Positions 1-10,037 of a stretch of DNA of 64,000 bases are shown here, one piece after another; the stretch's first letter is position 1, and each line of letters opens with the position of its first letter. A model generated the notes under the pieces. It saw nothing but the letters and a program-made list of their open reading frames with translations, was not told where the DNA came from and did not search any database. The stretch is from Hepsetus odoe (taxonomy: Eukaryota > Chordata > Actinopteri > Characiformes > Hepsetidae), in NCBI GenBank assembly GCA_017165825.1, contig CM029384.1, positions 7,400,914 to 7,464,913 of the forward strand, read 5' to 3'. The translations under genes and the position numbers were made by a program.

Positions 1-186
1 TTATTTTGTTGTTTTTTTTCTCCAATGGCTATGCTGTTATTGCATCATTCATCATGCATAATGTTAATTACAGAAGTTGTGCACAAAGATTGCCATCTTA
101 AACACATAAGCAAAATTAAATATAACCAACCCTACTATGTTTGTCTGTTCTTTTTATGTTCATCTGCTAATGCCTAATGCCTAAAC

Positions 187-1118
187 TAACCCAGCCACTA
201 AGGATGCACAAGGCAGAGCATTTCTTTGTGCCAGTCCCAAGCTCAGATAAATGGGGAGGGTTATGTCAGGAAGGATTGTGCTCTGTTTGATGACCTTGGA
301 GGTCAAGAAGAGGAGGAGAGTGAAGTCAGAGTTGAGGATCAAATGGTGGAAACAAGAAGACTGCAAGGTGGAACTCAAGCAGGAGTAGAGATGGGCACTG
401 GGAGGTAGTAAAACGTTACTAGATTGGTGGGTAGTGGCGAAGGCTAAAGATAAGGTGTTTGGTGAATTGTGTGAGAGGTTGGACAGTAAGGAGGGAGAAA
501 AGGACATATACCGATTGGCTAGACAGAGAGACAGAGCTGGGAAAGATGTGCAGCAGGTCAGAGTGATAAAGGATAAAAATAGAATCGATGGAAGGAATGC
601 TTTGAGAGGCTGATGAGTGAAGAGAATGACCACAATCTCGGAAAGTGAGAAGATGCCTGAGCAGTGTAGGAAAAGAGTACTGGTGATTTTCAAAATACAA
701 GTGATGCACAGAGCTACAGCAACTATAGAGGGAAAAAGTTGATCAGCCACTGTGGAAGCTAGGTTAAAAAGAGGTGATGATGGAGGAGTACAGAGAAGGT
801 CAGAAGGAGTTGTATTTTGCTTTTGTCGACTTGGAGAAAGCATATGACAGGGTGCCTAGAGAGAAGTTAGGGTTTTGTATGAAGGAGTCAGGAGTGGCAG
901 AGAAGTATGTGAGATTGTACAGGATATATATGAGGGCAGTGTGACAGTGGCTAGGTCTGCAGTATGAGTGACAGATGCATCTAAAGTAGAAATGGGATTA
1001 TATCAATTATCAGCTCTGAGCCCATTATATTGTGATCTGTAGCAAGATTAGGGAGCAGCTTGAGGAGAACCTGGGGAGGTGGAGATATGCGCTAAAGAGG
1101 AGTTTTAATGTGTCTGGA
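187..1118 (+). mobile_element. RTE-like non-LTR retrotransposon relic (5' end and RT)
   Basis: The left end (187-285) matches the 5' region of the second LINE copy at 22.6 kb (shared blocks such as AACCCAGCCACTA and GCCAGTCCCAAG). After a gap, 505-640 reads out of frame as RLARQRDRAGKDVQQVRVIK, a pre-RT linker typical of this LINE group. At 800-865 it reads FAFVDLEKAYDRVPREK, reverse transcriptase motif A with its catalytic Asp. Further RT pieces run to about 1110 and include EQLEENLGRWRYALK. Frameshifts and stops break it throughout, so it is dead. The clade call (RTE/Expander-like) is from memory of fish LINEs. It ends against the Tc1 derivative at 1130. Confidence 0.75.
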
Positions 1119-1129
1119 ATTGACCAATG

Positions 1130-1688
1130 TACAGTACTGTGCAAATGTTTTAGGCAGGTGTGGAAAAATGCTGTAAACAAAGAATACTTTCAAAAATGGA
1201 AGTAAAAATAATCATTTATTTTCATCAATCAACAAAATACAGTGAATGAACAAAAGAGAAATCTAAATCAAAGCAATATTTGGTGTGACCACCATTTGCC
1301 TTCAAAACAGCATCAGTTCTTCTAGGTACACTTTCACACAGTTTTTGAAGGAGCTCGGCTGGTAGGTTGTTCCAAACACGACTGTGTTTCAACCTAAGTG
1401 TGACATTGATGATCATCAGCACCTGTTTGGTAAAACTGGTTGATCAGACACCGACTATAATCCTACACAATCCCTGACTTTGTGCAAGTGTACCTAGAAG
1501 AACTGATGCTGGTTTAAAGGCAAAAGGTAGTAACACCAAATATTGATTTGATTTAGATTTTTATTTTGTTCGCTCACTTTGCATTTTGTAAATTGAAAAA
1601 TGTAACAATCATTATTTATGTTTCTGAAAGCATTCTTTGTTTACAGCATTTTTTCCAAACCTGCTTTAAACTTTTGCACAGTACTGTG
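1130..1688. mobile_element. foldback Tc1/mariner derivative, copy 1
   Basis: The ends are inverted repeats (ACAGTACTGTGCAAA on the left, its complement on the right). The arms are long, about 225 bp each, around a loop of roughly 110 bp. Both arms carry the 3' end of a Tc1-type transposase gene. The left arm read on the minus strand gives WNNLPAELLQKLCESVPRR then DAVLKANGGHTKY, the usual Tc1 C-terminus. The right arm has the same stretch in the opposite orientation. There is no DDE catalytic domain, so it is non-autonomous. The left border is TA, as expected for Tc1; the right border is TG, probably a mutated TA. Confidence 0.8.
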
Positions 1689-3009
1689 TGTTTATCTTTC
1701 TTTCTTTATTTCTATAGTCTATAAGTTATTATAACTATATGTAATAGACTTTGATACCTTGTTGAAGATCAGATTCTTTTTTGAATTTGGTTACATTTTA
1801 AATGTAACCAATTTAAACCATTCTGCAACAGATTTGCTGCATTCATACATGTTTTTAGTTCCAAGAAGAGAACAAAAAGTACTTGCCAGCCCAAAAAGGT
1901 TTTTTTGAATGCATCACAATTAATTCAGATTATTTGTGTCCCTCAGTATAATTTTATGTCCTGAATGTACTGGGAAATGGATTATATGTTTTAATATTTT
2001 TTCCTTTTAAAAGTTTACCTCCTGCATCAAACTATTAAAAAAATAAAAATAATAACCATATAGCCATTTTGCCCTTATATGGACCCTTTAATTCTATCTA
2101 ATATCATATTGGTTTTGAAAGGATGATCAGTATATTTTGTCACTCTACCATACTGTTTTCCAACATCTCTTTAATGAACACCATGATAATAAGACATGCT
2201 TGCAACAAGACTAATAGTAGAGAACAAATTGTGCTTATGTTGAAAGGAAATTGAGCAGAAAGTGTGTGTTGACATTTTTAGCACACAGGCAGGCAGGAAA
2301 AATGAAGTGAGCACAGCAGCCAAACGGGAAGGCTTTGGCACGCCTCCAGAAAATCATTAAATGTGTGGAGCTTTTTCTTCTCTTCTACTGCACAGTGGAG
2401 CTAACTGTGAACCGCAGGGCTTAAATCCTTGAAGCTTAAGGCCAACTCTGAGCTTTTTCCTTCTTCAGGTTCCTAGAGGGAACTGGGCTGTTTGTTTTTC
2501 TCCTCTTCATGCAGGTTTACACTTAACTGCCTCTGACACTCTGATTGACATAGCTACATATCCAGGAGGCAGGAAGGATAGTGTGGATTTAAGCAGAATG
2601 GCTGATTCATGAAATTTAGAAAATACCCAGCTGAGAGCTCCTAATTACACAGAGATGCACACTAATAAAGTTAATTTAGGCACAACACTGAGTCAGCAGA
2701 GAGAGTTTAAGCCAGACAGCTAAAAAAAAAAAAAATAATAATAAAAATAATTTTTTGTCATTTGCTTTAAATGGAGGGGTAAAATTTGATTCTGACTAAA
2801 AAATAAATAATCTTTGAATCTAAAAAAAGAGTGGATTTCTATGGTCTAAGTGGTAAAAAATGTTTGGCTTAGTTGTTACTAAAGTTATGTCCATCCACCC
2901 ATCAATCCTTCAATCATCTTTTCCACTTGTCCTCTTGTCTCCACAGGGGTATTGGGGTGCGAGAGCCTATTGTTGTTTCTTTTGTATTTTTGATTTTGTA
3001 TATAAACTT
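1689..3009. other. unique AT-rich DNA, no gene seen
   Basis: No coding exon or known repeat is visible. 2240-2700 is less AT-rich and free of repeats, and might be non-coding regulatory DNA, but nothing in it can be assigned. Confidence 0.5.
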
Positions 3010-3805
3010 AAAATCAAGTCAAGTCAGCTGTATTTATATTGTGTTTTTTTTTTTTTTTGTGGATATTCTTACATTACTTTGCTATTTGAGATACGAACAC
3101 TATCAGAACTGTTCTGTATAGGTCATCTTGAGATGCACCTATGCCAAAATTTTAGGTGATTTGATTTGTGCACAATATCTAAAACTACAGAATATGTGCA
3201 GGGGTAGCCAGTGTGAATATGCCCCATATAATAAAAACATACAACCTTCAATCCAGCCTAGTCTGACTTAATTCACATTTATTCCCTCCAGCAAAGAGCC
3301 TCGTTTCTACTTTCTTCTAAAAATCTTCTATTTCTGCTTTTATTCTTTGCAGCTGTCTCTTGTTTTAGGAGGACCCCCACACACATATCTTGGGTCTTTA
3401 AAGGTAGCGTTATCTTTCTGCTACGAGGGTGGAAGACTTTAACTGTTGACTTTAACCAAAACTGGTTTGAGCTACTTACCTTATATGATCCTTTGGGCTC
3501 AATTTTTTATTTAAATACTTTGAACAATTTCAGGAGGACATTGATATTTGCTTTCATATCATTCCTTGCCTTTGTATATTTCTGAACCTTTGCCCAACTT
3601 TTCAGCTGTTCATGTTCCTAGTAAACTTTTGTTCAAGCCTGCAGTTCGCAGGGGCAATCAGGCCTTGGCTGAATAGGACTGATTTCTGGGCAGATCCTCT
3701 AAAGTGGAAATGTCTTATGTTATAGCTGTCATGCTTTGAACAAAAATACAGGTTATTGCTGGTCAAAATATAAAGCCTGAAAGATTTGATGAACCTGTAT
3801 CTTAT
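3010..3805. other. unique DNA with a short dispersed-repeat-like start
   Basis: At 3013-3040 there is an AATCAAGTCAAGTCAGCTG stretch like one common in fish dispersed repeats, followed by a T run. The rest has no recognised feature. Confidence 0.35.
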
Positions 3806-4150
3806 CCTGGTGGCACAGTGATGCAGTGGGTTTGATGGGTATGATTCCCAGGTGCGATGCTCTGGGTTCTTTCTGTGAGGTATGTGTGTTCATGTTCTCC
3901 CCGTGTCTGTGTGAGTTTCCTCTGGTTGCTCCAGTTTCCTCCCACAGTCCAAAGACATACATGCACGTCGGGTGGATTGGAGATGCTAAATTGTGTGTGT
4001 GTGTATTTTTCTGTGTGTCTGCCCTGTGATGGACTGACGATATGCCCAGGGTGTTTCCTTGTCTTTCATCCTGTGAGAGCTGCAATAGACTCCGGCACCC
4101 CATGGCCCTAATAACGATAAGCTGGTAAGAAAACGAGTGAGAGTGAATGT
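3806..4150 (+). mobile_element. DANA/Mermaid-like SINE
   Basis: It opens with a degenerate tRNA-like head (GGTGGCACAGTG, then a decayed B box GTATGATTCCC). Then comes the typical central block, including CATGTTCTCCCCGTGTCTGT, GTTTCCTC and CCCACAGTCCAAAGACAT, and then TGGATTGGAGATGCTAAATT. The 3' part has CCCTGTGATGGACTGACGA, a tail common to several fish SINEs, ending near GATAAGCTGGTAAG. The family name is from memory. Open frames across it on both strands are not genes. Confidence 0.75.
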
Positions 4151-4315
4151 ATCTAATCCATCCATACTGGCATTCACTTTTATTGACAGGCATTAATGTG
4201 TATGGAGCGAATCATAAGGCTCTCTTTTTTGACATTTATTTTCATTTTTCTTAAATGCAAGAACCTTCTGGTGAGCTGACAAAGATTTGTTTTTGTTTTT
4301 CTTTATTTGATCCAG

Positions 4316-4434
4316 ATCTCGTCATGGGCCACTGATTGTGACCTCAGTGTGTGCAAAGCAGGAGTGACAGTTGTGGACCGAGATTACATTTCCTTTAGTG
4401 ACCTGACTGGCACATCACACATCACTGCCTCAAG
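4316..4434 (+). CDS. candidate isolated internal exon, unidentified
   Basis: A good acceptor (TTTATTTGATCCAG) is followed by 119 nt open in only one of three frames, and then AAG|GTAAAT, an acceptable donor. The open frame begins ISSWATDCDLSVCKAGVTVV and continues DRDYISFSDLTGTSHITAS. This composition looks protein-like and is not a repeat I know. I do not recognise the family, and found no partner exon nearby. If real, it belongs to a plus-strand gene with long introns, or its other exons lie outside the window. A chance open frame between decoy splice sites is the main alternative. Confidence 0.4.
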
Positions 4435-4960
4435 GTAAATAAACCTTGCACTTTTCCTCTTGTTTAAATTCATCATGCACTCAAAGAGAGTCTTACGTCT
4501 TACACAAAACACTGATTCATATTTCTGCATGGCCAGCAGTTTTAACCCTTAATCTACAAAGGCCTGTATGCACTTCAGTTTCTTCCTCTCAGCTGTGGTT
4601 GAAAGGAAACCTTCTGTCTTTGAAGTGAATTTAGGGGAAGCAAAAGTATATAATAAAAAATATATAATAAAATATATATAATAAAAGGAATGTTTATGTC
4701 CTGACTGCTTTTTGAAAGAGCCAGTGAGAACATCAGACCTTTAGATATGTATAGACACTCTTGAACAATGACAAATACATCATTTGTAGAAATGCTTTCT
4801 TTGTGGTATGCATTCTGAAACCTTACAAAAATCCTGGCAGACACCAGTGTAGATAAATGTTTATCTATCCACTTTCTCTTTCACTCCAAGATGCCCCCCA
4901 TGTTAGAGATATGAAAAACACACACCTGAGCTACAACATCATGCCTTGCCTAATTTATGG
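4435..4960. other. unique AT-rich DNA
   Basis: It holds an AT-rich run near 4650-4685 (repeated ATATAATAAAA units) and otherwise nothing recognised. Confidence 0.5.
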
Positions 4961-5181
4961 TGCAGTGGTGGCCTAGTGGTTAGGGACTGGAAATTGGAAG
5001 GCCATGGGTTCAAATCCCAGACCAATAGGTTGTCTTGAGTTACCCTTGAGCAAGGTACCGTCCCCTTCACGGCTCCGAGGGTGCCTTAAATAGCTGCACG
5101 GTGTGTGGGTGAAAAGCAGAGGTTGAATTTTGTTGTGTCTTACTGTGTGCCGTGTTTCATAATGAAAAATAGTTACTTTAA
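4961..5181 (+). mobile_element. SINE-A copy (tRNA-derived)
   Basis: First of a family called SINE-A here. The head is tRNA-like, with A box GTGGCCTAGTGGTTAGGG and B box GGTTCAAATCCC. The core has ACCCTTGAGCAAGGTACCGT. The tail has GCAGAGGTTGAATTTTGTTG and ends near GTTACTTTAAC. Diverged from the family consensus by several percent, so fairly old. Confidence 0.85.
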
Positions 5182-5483
5182 CATTGCCATTTTTATTTAA
5201 TGAGTACTCTGAAATTTGATTGGCCCATTTGATTGTCAATTTCTGCAGATGCCGCCACCTGCAAGCAGACAGTCAGTCCTGTCATTTCAATGTGATTTAA
5301 GGTTAAAAAAATATTGTGAATGAAAGTTAAATCCAACAATGGATTTAAAACAAATGGACAACAACATGCTTCTCTACTGCAAAAAAATATCACCTGGTTA
5401 AATGATCTGTTTTGTTGAATATAAAGTAATTTCACTATGGGAAACAAATTTAGAAAAGGTTTTTAGTTTTTTTGCAAGTGTAA

Positions 5484-5736
5484 AAAAACGGTGGCCTAGT
5501 GGTTAGGGCGTTAGCCACATGATCGGAGGATCGGGGGTTCAAACCCCTTCCCAGTAGGTTGCCCTGAGGTACCCTTGAGCAAGGTGCAGTCCCTGTCACT
5601 ACTCCCCGGGCGCTTTCAATAGCTGCCCACTGCTGCACGGCGTTTGAGTGTGCATGGGTTAAATGCAGAGGTCCAATTTCGTTGTGGTTCATTGTCTGTT
5701 GTGCTTTGACCTCACAATGACAGGGGTTGTCACTTT
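5484..5736 (+). mobile_element. SINE-A copy, full length with target duplication
   Basis: This copy has head, core (GAGGTACCCTTGAGCAAGGT) and the full tail ending ACAGGGGTTGTCACTTT. A 9-bp direct repeat, CAAGTGTAA, lies at 5475-5483 and 5737-5745 and is a likely target-site duplication. It is the best copy for defining the element's ends. Confidence 0.88.
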
Positions 5737-5745
5737 CAAGTGTAA

Positions 5746-6703
5746 GTGGTCAGATCATTCCCTCAGAAGTGAGAACTTAGTGGTGAACCATGTTTGAACC
5801 TTAAATCTTTTGTCGTTTTTTTACAAACTTGAAGAGGAATGTGTTGATTAGGATGCATGGACACGTGTGGGAGCACAGATGCTCTAGGTGGTCTGAGATT
5901 ACTGAAGCTGTGAGAGATTAGGAATGGTGTGCAGATATTGAGCAGAAAAGATTCAATATACTTCTGTTAAGATTAAGTGTTCTAAAGGCAAAGTCCTGGC
6001 CATTGTATCTCTCTGTTTAAAAGAGTATGAGCTTCTAAATCCTTTAAAAAATATTTGCATGATCAGAAATAATTATAAGTATTATAAATAGTTCTACAAA
6101 ATTATAAATGCTATAAATTATTGTAAATATAAATAACTATATTTGAAAAATTATATTACAGTTTATGCAGCTTTCATTGCAATATACTAATATACACTGA
6201 CCAGTTGCTTACTGTGTCTACTCCACTTTCCATATTGGTGCACTTTTTGGTTTAAATTTACAGACTGTTGTCCATCTGCTTCTCTACATCATTCGTTTTT
6301 TCCCCTTTACCATGTTCGTCACCACCCCCAAAGGAAAACAAATGAGCAGATATTATTTAAATAGTGGAATATTCTCATGAGAGCAATCACAATGACATGG
6401 TATGTGTGTGTGTGTGTGTGTGTGTGTATATGGTTACACAAAGTGGTGCTGCAGTACAGTTTTGTTTTATGCTCATATGGTAAGTTGAACTGAGAAAAGG
6501 GATTTTATAGATACAAGGTAAATGTGTATTATAGCAGGAATCATCAGTGTTTGTTCTCTAGAGATGTTTCTTGATGCATTTACTCTTGGCAAACACTAAA
6601 TTTTCATTAATAAATTCAGCAGTTACATATACCTATACACCTGCTCAGCTTTTACAGTACCCTAAAATGATTAAGGAGGTCTTCTGTCTATATGCTACAA
6701 AGG
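5746..6703. other. unique DNA with a (TG)n microsatellite
   Basis: AT-rich; TG repeat at 6403-6427. An AT-rich stretch at 6060-6170 carries repeated TTATAAAT-like words. No exon seen. Confidence 0.5.
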
Positions 6704-6768
6704 GCAGTGGTGGCCTAGTGGTTATGGAGGTTCCAGACCAGTAGGTTGCCCTGAGGTCACTTTCACTT
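6704..6768 (+). mobile_element. SINE-A copy, internally deleted
   Basis: Only the head start (GCAGTGGTGGCCTAGTGGTT), a piece of core (CCAGTAGGTTGCCCTGAGGT) and the tail end (CACTTTCACTT) remain. Confidence 0.7.
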
Positions 6769-6827
6769 AATTTCTTGACAATTTTGGTGTCATTTCACAA
6801 AAAATTTTGTATTGTATCTAATATACA

Positions 6828-7022
6828 TACATTTTCAGCATTTAGCAGATGCTCTCCTCCAGAGTGACTTACATTTCCTAACTACAGGGACAGTCCCCCT
6901 GGAGCAACTTGGGGTTAAGGGTCTTGCTGAGGAACTCAATGGTGGTAGTGCTGGAGGTGGGATTTGAATTTGAAATCTCTTGGCCTGTAGCCGAGCGTCC
7001 TACCACTAGACAGCAGCAGACA
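6828..7022 (-). mobile_element. SINE-B copy
   Basis: A second tRNA-derived family, here called SINE-B, in reverse. In plus-strand reading it shows CATTTAGCAGATGCTCTC, then GGGACAGTCCCCCTGGAGCA, GGGTTAAGGGTCTTGCT, a decayed B box complement and CCTACCACTAGAC at its head. The shared 3' end (…TCTGCTAAATGC in sense) is widespread in fishes. Confidence 0.82.
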
Positions 7023-7799
7023 GAACATGGGCTGTCTCTGTTCACATTTAAGTAAGTATTTACTTAAATAAGTATTTACCACCCAGACAGCTCTAATGAT
7101 ACCATTACTTTTGTGGAATAGAAAAGAGTTTTGTCATTGCCTGTCAGTTTTTTTGTGTATACACATAAACAGCTAATAAACATAATTGCCTCAAAGATAA
7201 ATGGATCTGTTTTCTGCATTATAAACTCCTAGTATAAAGTGTAAGTTCTCCAGTGGCCTAACATGCTTAAAGCAACCTGTTAAGTTGCCTCTGCTTCACT
7301 TTTGGTTGCTTTTTGTCCTCTATCTGCGTGTAAGTAGGACAGGCAGAAAGCTCGTCAATGTTCAGCTGCTAGTCTTTGTTCTGTTAAGGTAGTCTGACAC
7401 TAGTTCTGACATTTCTCCTATAAAGACTGAGCTGATTAGTTAAGCAATAGTTGTTGATCCCACAGCTGCATGAAGAGAACCTTTCCTCAATGTCAGACAA
7501 GGTCACTAAGGCACAAAAACAATGTCCTTTTGTATCAAATTGCTTCATGTTTAGCATACTGTGTCAGCAGGAAGGGTGCCAGGGTAACCCAGAACTACTT
7601 ACTGGCTAATTTTAGCCACATGGTAGCCACAAAGAAGAAGCTTGATTACGAAGTGCATTAAATAAAATGTTGTCAGTGGAAGCGGTATATTTGACGTGAT
7701 CCAGTAAAAAGGACAAATGTGTAAATGGAAAATCATAAAATAAACTAGGTCAAAAAAGTGCAGGCACTCTTTCATCATGAATAAAAAAAACAGTGTGAA
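7023..7799. other. unique DNA, no gene seen
   Basis: A small imperfect inverted repeat (TTAAGTAAGTATTTACTTAA) sits at about 7048-7067. A 63-codon open frame at 7470-7661 has no recognisable match. Confidence 0.45.
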
Positions 7800-7811
7800 T
7801 GTTCTCTTAAT

Positions 7812-8022
7812 CGGAGGATCGGGGGTTCGAACCCCTTCCCAATGGGTTGCCCTGAGGTACCCTTGAGCAAGGTGCCGTCCCCGTCCCGCTCCTCCCTGCG
7901 ATGGGCTGGCGACCTGTCCAGGGTGCGTCCCCCGTCCTCGCCCTGTGTGCGCTGGGTTGGACACCAGCACTCCCCCGTGACCCCGTTTGGGACAAGCGGC
8001 AGAAAATGGATGGATGGATGGA
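7812..8022 (+). mobile_element. chimeric SINE (SINE-A head and core, different tail)
   Basis: The 5' end is truncated but keeps the B box (GGGGTTCGAACCCC) and SINE-A core (ACCCTTGAGCAAGGTGCCGT). From about 7890 it switches to a tail absent from SINE-A: CTGCGATGGGCTGGCGACCT, then GCGCTGGGTTGGACACCAGC and a (TGGA)n end. A 12-bp target duplication, ATGTTCTCTTAA, flanks it (7800-7811 and 8023-8034). It is among the better preserved elements of the window, with CpG sites kept, so probably young. Confidence 0.85.
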
Positions 8023-8090
8023 TGTTCTCTTAAAGGTACAACATGGCCCTTGAGATCAAATTTTGAACCTTAAATATAAAATTGTCGGTC

Positions 8091-8209
8091 AGTCATTTTC
8101 TGGGCCGCTTGTCCTAATTAGGGTTGCGGGGGGGTGCTGGAGTCCATCCCAGCTCACACAGGGCGAAGGACGGGGACGCACCCTGGACAGGTCGCCAGCC
8201 CATCGCAAG
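8091..8209 (-). mobile_element. chimeric SINE tail fragment
   Basis: Only the alternative tail is present, in reverse: CATTTTCTGGGCCGCTTGTC through GACAGGTCGCCAGCCCATCG. It lies about 70 bp from a copy in the opposite direction, so the two tails form a loose inverted pair. Confidence 0.8.
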
Positions 8210-8639
8210 GAGCTTAAATATATTTGTCTAAGGGAAAACAGGCATATCTGTCTGTAATTTAGAAGTATGAACTAGAAAGCCTGGAGACTGGAGAGGATGC
8301 ACAGAGTCAGTGCTGTGTAGTACCTTTGTTTTCTGAAAGTGAACATACAGTCACACTCATAAATGAGATTAATGTCATACATTGATGAAAGCAGAATTGT
8401 GCATGTTACCTTTTATAACATAATTTTCGCGCTCAAGGACATACTGTTTTTAATGACCCATAAACAAGGGAGTGGGGATAAAAATAATATAAGCGCCACA
8501 TAAAATACTCCTGCACCATCCATGAAGTGACAAATGCAGAATTATTGACAGCTTTATGTCATCTTTTATGAAAATGATGGATATCAATACATGAAATCCA
8601 TATATTAGATAAACTAAATTTTAATTTGTTTTTTAAAAT

Positions 8640-9480
8640 GATCTGGCAAAGGTTAAAAAATGTTTACACCCTCATTAATATTTGGTGAGACCATTATTTA
8701 ATGCTTAGCTAGGCTGGAGAACTCTTGCGGGATCTTGGACAGCTCCTCTATGCAAGACATTTGCACTTCCCTGATATTCTCTGACCATCACTTGTGGACT
8801 GCCTTCTTCAATCTTAAACACATATACCCGTTTGAAGGTGAAAGTGACTATTTTTGTCATTGTAAATCACAGCAAAGCACCAGTGAACCACGACGAAATT
8901 CTGCCTTTGCTTCCTCACTCTGTGCAACAGAGGGCAGCTATTTAAAGCACCCGGGAAGCAATGATGGGGACAGTACCTTGCTCAAGGTTAACTCAGGGAA
9001 ACCTACTGTTCTGGGATTCAAACCCACAACCTTCCAACCCTGGGGCTAACTTGCTCAGCACTAGGCCACCGTTGCCTCTGATTAGGACTGCCATTTTAGT
9101 AGATGTGGCCACATTCCAAGCTCCCCATTAGGTGTGTTCAATCAGTACAGCTCAAAAGCCATGTGTTTTAATCTCATCTAGACACAAAGAATGTGGTATT
9201 AAAGTGGTCCTATGTATTTATGCATGTGTCACTGGGACCTATTGTGATTGAAACTTTGTTTGCCATCACAGGAAACAAGAATGTTGTTAAGAATGTTTTT
9301 TATTAATTTCACATTTTCGTTTGGATGTTTTTTGGTAGAACATGCTTAGCTGGGGCTTCCTCTAGTTCAATGATCTTAAAATTGTAAACCCCGTTGACAG
9401 GAGTGAACCATAATTCCCTTTGTAATGGAATGTTTTTCCTCTTCTAAGCAAGGTGATTACTTATCCAAAGTATGCTCAAA
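8640..9480. other. possible decayed DNA transposon interrupted by a SINE
   Basis: 8650-8835 (TATTTGGTGAGACCATTATT, CTCTTGCGGGATCTTGG, GACAGCTCCTCTATGCAAGA) resembles a repeat I recall from fish genomes. 9405-9475 (CTAAGCAAGGTGATTACTTA) resembles its other side. The SINE-A at 8836-9078 lies between them. No transposase can be read. Weak assignment. Confidence 0.25.
8836..9078 (-). mobile_element. SINE-A copy
   Basis: Reverse orientation: tail GTGAAAGTGACTATTTTTGT, core CAGTACCTTGCTCAAGGTTA, head ending CACTAGGCCACCGTTGCC. Diverged. The 104-codon plus-strand open frame crossing it is not a gene. Confidence 0.83.
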
Positions 9481-9610
9481 CAACATGGCATGACAAATTC
9501 AGTTTCCACACACTGTCCTATTTATGGTGTATTCACAACCAGCGTGAAAATGTGCACATGCTGAGCTGAAGTACAATGAGTCTTTAAGCACATGTTGATC
9601 TGAAGGTGAA

Positions 9611-9631
9611 AACACACACACACACACACAC

Positions 9632-9681
<50 letters not shown>
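9611..9681. repeat. (CA)n microsatellite
   Basis: About 70 bp of CA repeat with one CT interruption near 9632. It produces spurious Cys/Val and Thr/His open frames. Confidence 0.97.
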
Positions 9682-9683
<2 letters not shown>

Positions 9684-9837
9684 ATCAGCACTGAGGATGA
9701 AACCAACATCAAGAGATTCCCACACCATATCCAGATCAGCCTTTGGCAACAAGAGCAGCTTCAGTGTAACAGCTGGTTGATTTTATCATGGAAACCAGTC
9801 TATTACAGTACTCAGTAAACGATTCTTACCATTTATG

Positions 9838-10037
9838 AAAGTGACAACTTGTCATTGTAAAACACAGAGTGAACCACAACAAAATGCAACCTCTGCATTT
9901 AACTCACACATGCAGCAGCTATTGATAGCACCCAAGTAGCAGTGATGGGACAGTACCTTGCTCAAGCATACCTCCGAGCAATCTGGGGGGGTGGGGAGGG
10001 GTAGGCAACTCCCTAATCACTAGGCCACCGCTGCCTG
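9838..10037 (-). mobile_element. SINE-A copy
   Basis: Reverse: AAAGTGACAACTTGTCATTG tail, CAGTACCTTGCTCAAGCATA core, a G-rich run at 9985-10003 in place of part of the B box, and head CACTAGGCCACCGCTGCC. Confidence 0.83.

Noticed and set aside
181..843. 220-codon minus-strand open frame, the longest of the window
   Set aside because: It is antisense to an RTE-like LINE relic with clear RT motifs on the plus strand; the Ser/Leu-rich translation has no domain.
3753..4193. 146-codon minus-strand frame
   Set aside because: Covers a DANA/Mermaid-like SINE on the opposite strand.
4961..5040. tRNA-like A and B boxes in many places, possible tRNA genes
   Set aside because: They are the heads of SINE-A and SINE-B; none can fold into a complete tRNA with an anticodon arm.
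9522..9818. Cys/Val and Thr/His open frames
   Set aside because: They are translations of the (CA)n microsatellite.
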